From an uncultured Alcaligenaceae bacterium (GTDB lineage: Bacteria; Pseudomonadota; Gammaproteobacteria; Burkholderiales; Burkholderiaceae_B): DNA of 64,000 bases. Under the pieces are notes generated by a model. That model had not been told where the DNA came from and ran no database searches. It was given only the letters and a program-made list of their open reading frames with translations. The stretch is taken from the NCBI GenBank assembly GCA_937908115.1, contig CALEQZ010000054.1, positions 1-64,000 of the forward strand, read 5' to 3'. This document shows positions 25,783 to 34,723 of this stretch, in pieces. Position 1 is the first letter of the stretch; each line of letters begins with the position of its first letter. The position numbers were made by a program, and so were the translations under genes.

Positions 25783-27551
25783 GGCGACGCGCCCATTGCG
25801 CCCACCACGCCCCGGTCGGCCGCCCGCCACGCAGGCACATCGGGCGCCTCGGCGAACAGGTCGGCGCCGACCTCCATCCCGGTCTCGCGCCAAGACTGGA
25901 AAAACCCCGGCACCATGCCGCAGCCGGCAAACGTTCCGCTTGCACGGTCATAACGAAACAGCTCCTGCAGCTGGATGCGCCCGCTTTCGATGCCGGCCAC
26001 TTCGACGATGGACGCCACCAGCCGGCGCCCGCTCGGCAGGCGCACCTGCTGGACGATGAGGTCGATGCTCGACGCGGTGTGCTCGCGGATCGCCGCCAGC
26101 GGCAAGTCCATGCCGGCCATCAATATCATGGTTTCCAGCCGGGCGAGCGCATCGCGCGGGCTGTTGGCGTGCAGCGTTGTCAGCGACCCTTCGTGGCCGG
26201 TGTTCATCGCCGCCAGCATGTCGAAGGCTTCCGCACCGCGGCATTCGCCCACCACGATGCGATCCGGCCGCATGCGCAGCGCGTTGCGCACGAGGTCGCG
26301 GATGGTAATCAAGCCCTTGCCTTCGAGATTGGCGGGCCGCGCCTCCAGCGCCACCAGATGCGCATGCCGCAGGCGCAGTTCCGCGGCATCCTCGATGGTG
26401 ACGATGCGTTCGCCCTCGGGAATGCAGTTGGACAAGATGTTGAGCAGCGTGGTCTTGCCCGAGCCGGTGCCGCCCGAGACCACGATGTTCTTGCGCTGCT
26501 GCACGCACAAGGCCAGGAACTGCGCCATGCGTGGTCCCAACGAGCCGCCAGCCACCAGATCCTGCATGCCCATTTCATGGCGGGGAAACTTGCGGATCGT
26601 GATGCTGGCACCCTTGAGTGCCACGGGCGCGATGACGGCGTTGACGCGCGAGCCGTCGCGCAGCCTGGCATCGACCATGGGCGAGCTCTCGTCTATGCGC
26701 CGCCCCAAGGGTGCGACGATGCGCTCTATCACCCCGAGCACCGCCTGTTCGCTGCTGAATCCTGCCCCATGGCGCTCGAGCCGCCCGGCGCGCTCGACGT
26801 AGATTTCATCGTGGCGGTTGACCATGATTTCGGTCACCTGCGCATCGGCAAGCAAGGGCTCCAGCGGCCCCAACCCCACGGCTTCGTCGACCACCGCCTC
26901 GAGCAGCGCCGCACGGTCGGCTTGCGGCGCGATGTCCGGATCGGCTTCGATCAATTCGGCCAGCCGCGCCTGCGCTTCGCTGCGCAGCGCGCCGTCACTC
27001 ATGGCGGCCACATCGCGCCGGCGCAAGTCCAGCGCTTCGAGCAAGGCTGCGTGCAGCCGACGCTGCAACGCCAGACGATCGGGGGCCGGCGCGGCTGGCG
27101 GCAGTGCCGGCGATTGCGCGATGCGGCCGTCCGGTGTGCCGGCAGCCGGTGCCGTGCCGTGGGTGTCCGGTCGAGCAGCTGGCGTCGCGCCGGCTTGCAC
27201 GGCATCCCCGGAAGCATCGATCACCTGCGTGGCATCGGTGCCGGGGGACTGGCCTGCGGCCGGACCGCAATCGCGCACGCGCAGCAGGCACGGGCCGGCC
27301 TGGATTTCGTCGGCCGGCTGCAGCGGCCCGAACTGCGCGACGCGCTCGCCGTTGACGCGTGTGCCAGCCAGTGACCCGAGGTCCTCCAGCATGATGCCGG
27401 CCGGACCGCGCGCAAAGCGCACATGGGTGCGCGCCAGCCGCCAGCTGCGCAGGCGCAGGCCGCACTCCGGCCCTCGGCCGAGCAGCACGGGCGCGGGCAG
27501 GCGCTGCGTGCGCTCGCTGCCATCCTCCAGGCGGATATGGAATTCGAGCAT
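25776..27551 (-). CDS. tadA: TadA/CpaF ATPase with N-terminal FHA domain
   Basis: TadA is the secretion ATPase that powers Tad pilus assembly. The 591-residue protein has a CpaF-type core: NRHDEIYVERAGRLERH, Walker A SGGTGSGKTTLLNILS, the Asp box around TIEDAAELRLRH and Walker B RPDRIVVGECRGAEAFDML. Residues 1-95 form a forkhead-associated domain (LLGRGPECGLRLR, RTHVRF, DLGSLAGTRVNGERV), which in this fold binds phosphothreonine. The ATG at 27551 lies two bases after the rcpA stop; a TTG two codons earlier is unlikely. The FHA fusion suggests phosphorylation-dependent control. Confidence 0.93.
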   Translation of the reverse strand: MLEFHIRLEDGSERTQRLPAPVLLGRGPECGLRLRSWRLARTHVRFARGPAGIMLEDLGSLAGTRVNGERVAQFGPLQPADEIQAGPCLLRVRDCGPAAGQSPGTDATQVIDASGDAVQAGATPAARPDTHGTAPAAGTPDGRIAQSPALPPAAPAPDRLALQRRLHAALLEALDLRRRDVAAMSDGALRSEAQARLAELIEADPDIAPQADRAALLEAVVDEAVGLGPLEPLLADAQVTEIMVNRHDEIYVERAGRLERHGAGFSSEQAVLGVIERIVAPLGRRIDESSPMVDARLRDGSRVNAVIAPVALKGASITIRKFPRHEMGMQDLVAGGSLGPRMAQFLALCVQQRKNIVVSGGTGSGKTTLLNILSNCIPEGERIVTIEDAAELRLRHAHLVALEARPANLEGKGLITIRDLVRNALRMRPDRIVVGECRGAEAFDMLAAMNTGHEGSLTTLHANSPRDALARLETMILMAGMDLPLAAIREHTASSIDLIVQQVRLPSGRRLVASIVEVAGIESGRIQLQELFRYDRASGTFAGCGMVPGFFQSWRETGMEVGADLFAEAPDVPAWRAADRGVVGAMGASPC

Positions 27552-27553
27552 GG

Positions 27554-29023
27554 TCAATCCCCGAAGTCGTACACATTACCGGCCGCGCCTTGCGACCATT
27601 GCGAAGCCGGGCCCGAATAAGGATCCCAAGGCGTTCGCGCGTCGATGGCGCGCACCGGGCGGTTCAAGCGGACTGGCTCCGAAAAAGCTTGGTCCAGCAC
27701 TTGCCGGCCGCGTGCCACGCGCTCGGCCAAGTCAGGATGGTCGGGCCCGGCAAGCACGGGCGTCACGAATATGGCCAGCTCGGTTTCACGCTGCTGGAAA
27801 CGTCGTGAACCAAACAGCGCGCCCAGTATCGGGATGTCTCCCAACCCAGGCAGGCGCTGCAGGTCGGTGGATTGTTCGCGGGAAAGAAAGCCACCCAGCA
27901 CCAACGTTTGGCCGGGCAGCATGTTGAACTCCGTGGCGGCGCGCCGCACCGACAAGGCCGGGCCGCCGGGCGCGTTGACGGTCGTGTCGACGGCGCTGAC
28001 CTCGACTTCGATGCGAGAGCGCACCGTTCCATTGCGCTCGACGTGCGGCGTGATCTTCAGCGACACCCCGTACGGCTTGAAAATGGTCGTCGAATTGCCG
28101 TTGGCGTCGACGGTGGCGTAGGGCACTTCGCCACCGGCCAGGAAATTGGCGGTCGCGCCACTGCGCGCCAGCAGCTGGGGCTGGGCCAGCACCACCGCGT
28201 CGCCGTTTTGCGCCAGCGCATCGAGCCGCGCCGACAGCAAAGCGTTGATGCCGAAGTAGCCTGCCGCGCCGGCCGCCGGAAAGCGCGCGTCGACGGGCAC
28301 TTCACCCGGGCGAGCGGACAGTCCCGAACCCGCTCGCTCCCAAGCCAGGCCCGCAGCCACCCCGCCCTGGCTTGCACCATCCCAGCGCACGCCCCACTCG
28401 CGCAGCGCGGACCGCGGCAATTCCACCACCTGCACGTCCAGTAGCACCATGCGGTCCCAGCCGATGCGGCTGGTGAAATCGATGACTTCCGGATACCGCT
28501 CGGCCAGCGCGGCGATACGCCGCTGGTCGGCGTCGGACAGGTTTTCGCCTTCGATGACGATGCGCTCGCCGACGATGAGGCTGCGCGCATCCGGGATGCG
28601 CTCGAGCAGCGTGGCCAATTCGTCGCGGATGCGGCGCATGCCGGCCGGCTCCACCTGCACCGCATAGCCGCGGCGCTTGCCGCCAGCCTGCCAAATGTGC
28701 AGCGAGGTGCTGCCGGCGGCACGTCCGAACACGAGCACTTCTCGCCCATCGGCGGCCGCCGCGTTGACCACGCTGCCGTCTCCCACGGCCACGCGTGCCA
28801 CGCCCGGCGCGGCCAGCACACGCGTTTCCCCAACCTGCAGCGTCAGCGGCTCGGCCTCTTGGCAGCCGGCCACGAGCGGCCACACAGCGGCCAGCACCGC
28901 CAGGACGGGCCACATCATCGCGAACCCGGGCGCTGCCCGCCGTGCAATGCATCGGCGCCACCCCCTGCGGCCGCCTGCGGGCCGAACGCGCCACGACGGC
29001 AGGCAAGTCCTTGCCGACATCAT
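27554..29023 (-). CDS. rcpA: RcpA/CpaC-type outer-membrane secretin
   Basis: This 489-residue protein is the secretin through which the pilus or substrate crosses the outer membrane. After the N-terminal helix come a BON-like/N0 region (VGETRVLAAPGVARVAVGDG) and the secretin domain with VPYATVDANGNSTTIFKPYGVSLKITPHV and LGDIPILGALFGSRRFQQRETELAIFVTPVL. The ATG at 29023 overlaps the cpaB stop as ATGA; a second ATG pair near 28918 would give a shorter leader ending in LVAGC, a possible lipobox, so some secretin may be lipidated. Confidence 0.9.
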   Translation of the reverse strand: MMSARTCLPSWRVRPAGGRRGWRRCIARRAAPGFAMMWPVLAVLAAVWPLVAGCQEAEPLTLQVGETRVLAAPGVARVAVGDGSVVNAAAADGREVLVFGRAAGSTSLHIWQAGGKRRGYAVQVEPAGMRRIRDELATLLERIPDARSLIVGERIVIEGENLSDADQRRIAALAERYPEVIDFTSRIGWDRMVLLDVQVVELPRSALREWGVRWDGASQGGVAAGLAWERAGSGLSARPGEVPVDARFPAAGAAGYFGINALLSARLDALAQNGDAVVLAQPQLLARSGATANFLAGGEVPYATVDANGNSTTIFKPYGVSLKITPHVERNGTVRSRIEVEVSAVDTTVNAPGGPALSVRRAATEFNMLPGQTLVLGGFLSREQSTDLQRLPGLGDIPILGALFGSRRFQQRETELAIFVTPVLAGPDHPDLAERVARGRQVLDQAFSEPVRLNRPVRAIDARTPWDPYSGPASQWSQGAAGNVYDFGD

Positions 29024-29970
29024 GGCGACGGCTCCCCCGGCGCGAGCATGGCGTCTCGCGCGGCCTGCGCCCATTCCAGCCATGCACCGGACGCATCGTC
29101 GCCGGGCAGGTCCTGCGGCGGTTGCGTGGCAAGCGGGGGCACCGACACGGCCGCCCCCAGGTCCGGGATGCGCGCCAGCGGACGGTTCCCGTAAATGACC
29201 GGCACCGACTGCCGAGCCCGCGGACGCGGAGGATCCAAGCCCAGCAGCGACGCCAGGTCGCCGCGCGCCGCGGCATCAGAGGCGTGCACATCGCGCGGAT
29301 GCCTGAGCATGGCGGTCACCACCCCCGCCTGCCGCGCCGCCACGAGCTTGACCGCGTCCTGGGGAGACACATCCAGCGTGATGGCCGAATAGCCGCCGAC
29401 GTTGCCACCAGCGTCTTGCGCGCCGCCGGCCAGCATGCGCGGCCCGGTCGCCAGCACCAGCACGCCTTGCAGCAGCGGCACGGTCACCCGCCGGCGCCGG
29501 TGCTCGAACGACACATACAGATCAATGATGTCGCCCGGCTCGAGCATGCCCGACAAGGAATTGATCTCGTCGACCGGCATGGTGACGGCGCGCCGGCCTT
29601 CGGACAACCGGGACGACAAGGGCGGGTCGGTGGGCCTGGCGAGGTACGCAGGCAGTATGGGATCGCCTCGCGAGACCGGGCGGTCCAGCATCGCGCCATC
29701 GACTTCGCCGTAGCGTTCGGGCGGCAGTGTATCGGCCGCCGCGTACTGCGCGGGAATGTCGCGCACGGCGACATGGTCGGCGTCGAGCCGCGTGCCGGCC
29801 GGCAGGTCGCGCGCAGCGACCAGCCGCCGCACCGTCGGCGCGCGCGATTGCGCCTCGATCTGGGCGATACGCTCGCGCAGGTGTTCGCGCGCCGACCAAG
29901 CTGCCAGCAAGCCGGCGGCAACCGCTGCGCCCAGCAAGACCCAGGTGCGGTCGGGCTTAGGCCAGCGCAC
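29020..29970 (-). CDS. cpaB: CpaB/RcpC-type pilus assembly protein
   Basis: CpaB is a periplasmic, membrane-anchored Tad component with an SAF domain. The 316-residue product starts from GTG (VRWPKPDRTW) and has one N-terminal helix VLLGAAVAAGLLAAW. The SAF domain (about residues 45-110) contains VAARDLPAGTRLDADHVAVRDIP and DRPVSRGDPIL, and the following domain has GDIIDLYVSFEHRRRRVTVPLLQGV. It precedes the secretin gene, as in most tad loci, and follows the unknown gene by 54 bases. Confidence 0.88.
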   Translation of the reverse strand: MRWPKPDRTWVLLGAAVAAGLLAAWSAREHLRERIAQIEAQSRAPTVRRLVAARDLPAGTRLDADHVAVRDIPAQYAAADTLPPERYGEVDGAMLDRPVSRGDPILPAYLARPTDPPLSSRLSEGRRAVTMPVDEINSLSGMLEPGDIIDLYVSFEHRRRRVTVPLLQGVLVLATGPRMLAGGAQDAGGNVGGYSAITLDVSPQDAVKLVAARQAGVVTAMLRHPRDVHASDAAARGDLASLLGLDPPRPRARQSVPVIYGNRPLARIPDLGAAVSVPPLATQPPQDLPGDDASGAWLEWAQAARDAMLAPGEPSP

Positions 29971-30024
29971 GGGTCGTCTCCCGGCAAACCCTGTTGCACG
30001 CCCGCGCGACGCCGGCAGCGGCGC

Positions 30025-30924
30025 TCACGGCTGCGACTCCAGCACAAACACGCCGCTGCCCGCAGACAGCGGCACCAGCAACAGCGACAGGCTGCGTCCC
30101 TGCCGCGCCCACCTTTGGCCCGGGCCCGGGCCCGGGACCGGCCGCCAACCCGCCCGGCGCAGCGATGCATCCAACCTTTGCGCGAGTTGGCGCGGCGGCA
30201 GCGCGTGGGTATAGATACGTTGGCGCTGCATTGCCTGTGCCTGTGCCAGCTCGAACTGAAGCTGCAACCCCGCCGGCGCCCAATCGGGCCATTGGCGCGT
30301 CGGCCGCACCGCTTGCCCACCGCCCAGCAGAGACAGCGTGCCGCGCGTACGCATCGGCCCATCGGCCTGCAGGCGGGCCAACCACTGGCCCTGGTGCGTG
30401 CGCCAATGCAAGAGCACTGCATCGGCCAGGGTGACCACTTCCGGCAACGCACCCAGCCCGGCGACCAGCGTATCCATCGTCGCTGCAAACGGCGCGGGCG
30501 CGTCGAACACCTCGATGCGCACGGGCACCCCCGATACGGCCAACCCCTCTCCCAAATCGGTGCGCACCGTTCCTTCCGGCAACACCAATCGCGCAAGCCC
30601 AGTCGCCGCCTCGGCGTGAAACTGATCTCCAGTTGACAGCGCCGGCGCTGCATCTCGACCCGCTGCGGCGAGCTGACCCACGACAAGCAACTGCAGGACA
30701 ATGCAGGTCGCGCCTGCGCTCGCCCGCGGCCGTGGTTTGCTCGCCCGCATCCAGGCAGCGTTGCCACTGCGCCCGGACCAGCCGCCACCAGCGAAAGCGT
30801 CTCGCATGCCTTCCATGCGGTGTTCGCCACCCCGCCTGCAAGGCGGCACGGCCGACGTAGTCCGGCAGTCCTGGCATCGCACGTCTGCCATCGAAGAGAG
30901 TCTCCCCGGATCCCATTCTTTCAT
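30025..30924 (-). CDS. Unknown protein in tad operon
   Basis: I do not recognise this 299-residue protein. The ATG at 30924 overlaps the TadE-like stop as ATGA, matching the coupling seen along the operon; later ATGs at 30816 or 30750 could also be used. A possible secretion signal or anchor is TCIVLQLLVVGQLAAAG near residues 73-89, followed by a soluble alpha/beta-looking part. Near the C-terminus a run of Gly-Pro repeats is encoded by CCCGGG repeats at 30116-30136. In other tad clusters this slot may hold RcpB or a TadD-like lipoprotein, but it resembles neither. Confidence 0.7.
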   Translation of the reverse strand: MKEWDPGRLSSMADVRCQDCRTTSAVPPCRRGGEHRMEGMRDAFAGGGWSGRSGNAAWMRASKPRPRASAGATCIVLQLLVVGQLAAAGRDAAPALSTGDQFHAEAATGLARLVLPEGTVRTDLGEGLAVSGVPVRIEVFDAPAPFAATMDTLVAGLGALPEVVTLADAVLLHWRTHQGQWLARLQADGPMRTRGTLSLLGGGQAVRPTRQWPDWAPAGLQLQFELAQAQAMQRQRIYTHALPPRQLAQRLDASLRRAGWRPVPGPGPGQRWARQGRSLSLLLVPLSAGSGVFVLESQP

Positions 30925-31568
30925 CGGAACCGCCACGCATCGGCACGGTCTCGCACGTGCTCGGGCGGCACCGCGCCTGCCCAAGGGGCCAGCCAGTCAA
31001 GCGCTAGGCCGGGGCGCCTCCATGCGCGATCGACGGGCGCAACGCGCGCATCGATTTCCCGGGCCACATGCAACGAACCGGAGGCTGCGTCGCGCCACGC
31101 CAGCGTCGACTGCGCCGTGCGTTGCTGCGCGCCGACGTCGCCCGTTGCGTGGCCTGCGTCGGCCAGCACGGCCGTATGGCGGCGCAGTGATAGTCGACGC
31201 ACGCCGAATGGCAAGCGCAGGCCCATCGCCCGCGCCTGCCAGGCCACGACGGCGTCGTCGTGCAAGGCCCATTGCCTGCGCAGCGTCCCGGCGTCGCGGC
31301 CCTCGCCGCCCGGCTGCGCGGCCCCCGGCAAAGGGTGTGCAACCAACGGCTGCAACCGTACCCGGTCGTCGCCGCCGGCGCCGGACTCGCCGCGCGTCCA
31401 TGCGAAGGCCGCCTGGCGGGCCGCAAAGCCCGTCTGCAGCGCCGTGGCGTGCCAGCGTCCGGCATGGGCGATCGCAAGGACCACCAGTGCCAAGGCCAGC
31501 ACGGCAATCAGCCCTTCGGCCAAGGCCTGCCCGGCCTGCCGGATCGCCGCAACGCAACGCCCGCCCAT
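30921..31568 (-). CDS. TadE-like minor pseudopilin
   Basis: This 215-residue protein has a single N-terminal hydrophobic helix after a short basic leader, GQALAEGLIAVLALALVVLAIAH, with a Glu just before the helix as in pilin-type sequences, consistent with TadE/TadF-like pseudopilins. The rest is soluble. The ATG at 31568 overlaps the stop of the TadG-like gene by one base (TGATG). It would help assemble or prime the pilus. The assignment as TadE versus TadF cannot be fixed from sequence reading alone. Confidence 0.72.
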   Translation of the reverse strand: MGGRCVAAIRQAGQALAEGLIAVLALALVVLAIAHAGRWHATALQTGFAARQAAFAWTRGESGAGGDDRVRLQPLVAHPLPGAAQPGGEGRDAGTLRRQWALHDDAVVAWQARAMGLRLPFGVRRLSLRRHTAVLADAGHATGDVGAQQRTAQSTLAWRDAASGSLHVAREIDARVAPVDRAWRRPGLALDWLAPWAGAVPPEHVRDRADAWRFR

Positions 31569-32986
31569 CACGCCCCCTCGCTCGGCGCGCCCGCAGGCGC
31601 CAAGCGCGCCTGCCAGTACGGGTGGAACAAGCTGGCAAACTCTTCGCGTCCGTCGGTGCGCGGCGCCGGGCGCGCGAAATAGGTTTGCGCCGCGCTGGCC
31701 ACCGTCATCGCGTCGCCCGGCCGCCAGGCGCGCAACACGAACGGGCCTGGCCCGACCTGCAGCTTGCCCGCCGCGTCCGTAGTAGGAAGCCTCGTCGCAT
31801 CCTGCCTGACCGATATCGCGATGCGGACGGCCTGATCGCCGCCGTTCGATAGACCAGCATGCAGCGGCAGCCCGCGCGACGGCCAGCGCGCCATCCCTGC
31901 CAGCGCGTGGGAATCGGCCAGGGGATTGACGCCCTTGTCCAGCAAGTCCCATCGCGTGTTGGCGCGCACCCATCGCCAAAAGGCCTGGCGGGAAAAATTA
32001 GCTGGCGGCACGACGGCATGCCCGTATCCGTCTGGCAGGCCCTGCCCGCCTAGCGCCAATCCCCAGCCCATGGGGTATTCGCGGTAATAGCAGCCTATCC
32101 ATCGATTGCTGCGCAGCGCGTGATACGACAGGGTGTCGTGCGACTGCCACCGGCCTTGCGCCGACAGCGAGGTGGCGCCTAGCCGCCTCAGCTCGTGGCG
32201 CAAATGCGGGCAGCGCGCGCTGACCGGCCAAGGATTCTGCGCGGTATCGTTGCGCGGCCCAAGAAACGGATAGCGTCCGGCGGCGTCCATTACCAGCGCG
32301 CGCAGGCCGCTGCCCTGTTGTACGGGGTGCAGCACCACGGTGCCGGGCAGCGCATCCTGCATCCAGGCCATGCTCAGCCCAGCGCGCCGTAGCACCGCCT
32401 CATCAGGCTCGTCATCGCCGGGCTCGCGATAGTTCGCCGCCAGCACGGCACGCATTCCGGCCTCGCGCGTGCCTGCCAACGAGCCCATCAGCACCTGCCG
32501 GGCGGCGGCAAGCACGTCGTGCACCGTGCGCTCGTGCCGTGCGAAGGCCTGCGCCAAAGCACTGCCCGCCGCCTGGGTGCCCAAGCCGAAAGCGGCCGCC
32601 GACGCCGCATAGGCCGAACCGTATGCGCCGCCAAACAGCATGCCGATCAGCGCGGCCGGCGGATTGGCCTGCGTGGACTGGCGCGCCTGCGTGTCAGCCC
32701 ATTGCGCCCACGAGCCGAGGGTGACCAAATGCGCCATCGCCACCTGGTGAGCGACCTGCGCGCGGTTGATGTACGCATGCATGTTGAAGGCCCTGGCCTG
32801 CAGCAGCGCACCGCTGTATACCGCGGCATCGGCGGCATGCAGCAGCCGTGCGCGCGCGGCGATCACCTGCCCGATGTCGTGCAGGTGGATCCACGCCAGC
32901 GCACCAGCCGCGACCAGCAGCAGGCCGAGCGTGAGCGCCTGGCCGCGCATGCGCGGCAGCCCCCGCGGCGTAAACCGCGGCCTCAC
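31568..32986 (-). CDS. TadG-like Flp pilus protein
   Basis: The 472-residue protein begins GTG and has an N-terminal helix preceded by MRGQALTLGLLLVAAGALAW, the TadE/TadG (Flp-assembly) signature. Most of the remainder is predicted to lie in the periplasm. TadG-like proteins form part of the outer face of the apparatus. The start overlaps the pilin stop as GTGA, so translation of both is coupled. A von Willebrand A-like metal motif, present in some TadG proteins, was not seen. Confidence 0.78.
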   Translation of the reverse strand: MRPRFTPRGLPRMRGQALTLGLLLVAAGALAWIHLHDIGQVIAARARLLHAADAAVYSGALLQARAFNMHAYINRAQVAHQVAMAHLVTLGSWAQWADTQARQSTQANPPAALIGMLFGGAYGSAYAASAAAFGLGTQAAGSALAQAFARHERTVHDVLAAARQVLMGSLAGTREAGMRAVLAANYREPGDDEPDEAVLRRAGLSMAWMQDALPGTVVLHPVQQGSGLRALVMDAAGRYPFLGPRNDTAQNPWPVSARCPHLRHELRRLGATSLSAQGRWQSHDTLSYHALRSNRWIGCYYREYPMGWGLALGGQGLPDGYGHAVVPPANFSRQAFWRWVRANTRWDLLDKGVNPLADSHALAGMARWPSRGLPLHAGLSNGGDQAVRIAISVRQDATRLPTTDAAGKLQVGPGPFVLRAWRPGDAMTVASAAQTYFARPAPRTDGREEFASLFHPYWQARLAPAGAPSEGA

Positions 32987-33234
32987 TGCCCTGCCCCCGC
33001 GTTACCGGTGAAAGACTTCAGCGTACGGGCGGCCGCTTGCGCGGCGGCGGATTCGGCCGCAGCCTGTGCCGCGCGCGATTGCTCGCTGCCGTCCTCGCCG
33101 GCCAGCTCGCGCGCCATGGCCGCCGTCTGCGACCGCACGACCTGCCCGAACAGTTGATAGACCGCAATGGCCGCGACGGCCACCAGGGCGACGACGATGA
33201 TGTACTCGGTCAGTTCATCAGAAAAGTAAGCCAA
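32983..33234 (-). CDS. Flp-type pilin
   Basis: This 83-residue protein has the Flp-like core TEYIIVVALVAVAAIAVYQLFGQ, where the Glu before the hydrophobic stretch is the residue essential in pilins. It is first in the tad operon. The C-terminal third is an Ala/Gln/Glu-rich tail. No ATG is available: the frame opens with TTG at 33234 after a weak GAGG, and an upstream in-frame stop lies near 33271. It starts within about 40 bases of the AT-rich cargo segment, so the native 5' end may have been altered. Confidence 0.72.
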   Translation of the reverse strand: MAYFSDELTEYIIVVALVAVAAIAVYQLFGQVVRSQTAAMARELAGEDGSEQSRAAQAAAESAAAQAAARTLKSFTGNAGAGQ

Positions 33235-33422
33235 GACCTCGTTTTCACAGTTGCTTTCGCCCGGGCACGTCTAACAGTTGATTAGGTATCGGATCCAGTA
33301 AGCCACTGATTTATCTAGCAGCGCGTTGGAGTTTTAGACAGTGTCGATAAGCGGAAACCCTGATATGCCCCGCTATATGCAGGATTACACTTCGTATCAG
33401 TTTGGATGGCGACGAGGCTGTA
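33235..33422. other. Left prophage/cargo junction region
   Basis: Base composition drops from very GC-rich to clearly AT-richer in this 188-base gap between the pilin gene (minus) and the DUF3800 gene (plus). It must hold the promoter for the DUF3800 gene, and the tad operon promoter if the operon is still served here. The prophage boundary is probably in or near it. No tRNA gene and no recognisable attachment core was seen; the other boundary lies outside the window. Confidence 0.5.
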
Positions 33423-34553
33423 ATGCACAGTGACCTGATCACAGACGCAGTAGCGTCCGAAGTGCTGGATGACCTAGGCAAGAATAGGAAAGAGCTTTCG
33501 CCTGCGAAGGCGCTCAAGCTCGCAGTGGCGCGGGAGAAACTGCTACAGAGTCTGGACGCGGGAGATTTCACGACATTGCTCCCAAGAGTGGCCGGGATCC
33601 TGAACATGTACCCCGACACGAGGGACAGCGACGTTAAACTTTCGCTGCGGTACTGGGAAACATATCAGCCAGACCTTTTTAACGAACACGGAATACTCCC
33701 GCGGAACCTCTTCAGACTGGAGCGGATGACGCAGATAGTGCGCGCCAGGGCCAAAATTCAGAACGAGTTCGGGCTGTTTTTGGCGAAGGAAGGTACTCGA
33801 CGTAAGCGCCAAGCCCACCAAGAGAAGATGCAAGACGCCGTCATCGATTTGGCGGCTCCGACGCCTTCAATCAACATCTTCGCTGATGAGACCGGCAAGA
33901 CCGCGGACTGGATTGTCGTAGCAGCGGTCTGGGTCTTGGACCCTCGCGCCGTTTGGGACGTCACCAAAGCCATTAAAGACTGGCAAGCAAAATCGCTCTG
34001 GGCCAAGAGGGAGATTCATTTCGCGAAATTTGGAAATCGCGACTTTGAACCGCTGACCGAATACCTCGCCGTCGTGAAGGCCAACCGTGACTTCCTGGGC
34101 TTCAAGTTTGCGGGAGTGGAAAAGGCTCACACCAAACGCCCCATCGAGGAGACGGTACAAAAGCTGCATGAATTTATGGTGCTTCATGGGCTCAAACACG
34201 AGGTAGAAAGCGGCCGTGTGAAATTACCTCGCGTGTTGAAGGTGACGGTCGACCAAGAAAACACGCTGGATAAGTTTGCTTCGCGCGAAACGCTGGAACG
34301 AATCGCAGCGGGCCTCCAGGTTCACTTGGGGCAAGATGCCAGGATCGAGTCCTTTGTCACCACTCCATCGCAAATTTCGGCACTAGTCCAACTCGCGGAC
34401 GTCATCGGCGGCGCGATCAACCGTCAGTTGAATCACAATGGGCCACGTTCCCACAAAGACGACATGGCCGATCTAGTGGTGCAAGAATTAGGGCTTGACC
34501 TTGTGGCCGAGCAGGTGGCGGGGCTCGACTCTACCGTTATGTTCTACATTTGA
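33423..34553 (+). CDS. DUF3800-like protein (RNase H-fold type)
   Basis: The 376-residue protein matches the DUF3800 pattern: NIFADETGKTADWIVVAAVWV at about residue 150, with the early Asp, and a late QISALVQLADVIGGAINRQLN helix. The family is thought to have an RNase H-like nuclease fold, though its role is not settled. The ATG at 33423 has a GAGG site five bases upstream; a TTG seven codons earlier is less likely. Codon use is AT-richer than flanking genes, indicating acquisition. It sits at the prophage edge, a usual place for cargo or defence genes. Confidence 0.72.
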   Translation: MHSDLITDAVASEVLDDLGKNRKELSPAKALKLAVAREKLLQSLDAGDFTTLLPRVAGILNMYPDTRDSDVKLSLRYWETYQPDLFNEHGILPRNLFRLERMTQIVRARAKIQNEFGLFLAKEGTRRKRQAHQEKMQDAVIDLAAPTPSINIFADETGKTADWIVVAAVWVLDPRAVWDVTKAIKDWQAKSLWAKREIHFAKFGNRDFEPLTEYLAVVKANRDFLGFKFAGVEKAHTKRPIEETVQKLHEFMVLHGLKHEVESGRVKLPRVLKVTVDQENTLDKFASRETLERIAAGLQVHLGQDARIESFVTTPSQISALVQLADVIGGAINRQLNHNGPRSHKDDMADLVVQELGLDLVAEQVAGLDSTVMFYI

Positions 34554-34723
34554 ACCATATAGGCAATGATCGGATCGAGTACCCGCCGGAGCCTGGTCCC
34601 AGCCTCACCAGGGGGCAGTGGCGCACGATGTGTGGGGCCCCCGCATCGGCATCGCAGCCAAACCCGGAGGCGATACCGGTAAGCCGTGAGGGGCGATTGC
34701 ACATCAAGACCCGGGCCTGAGGC

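Noticed and set aside
33235..33422. tRNA gene or attachment core at the prophage edge
   Set aside because: No cloverleaf and no direct repeat could be identified; the far boundary is outside the window.
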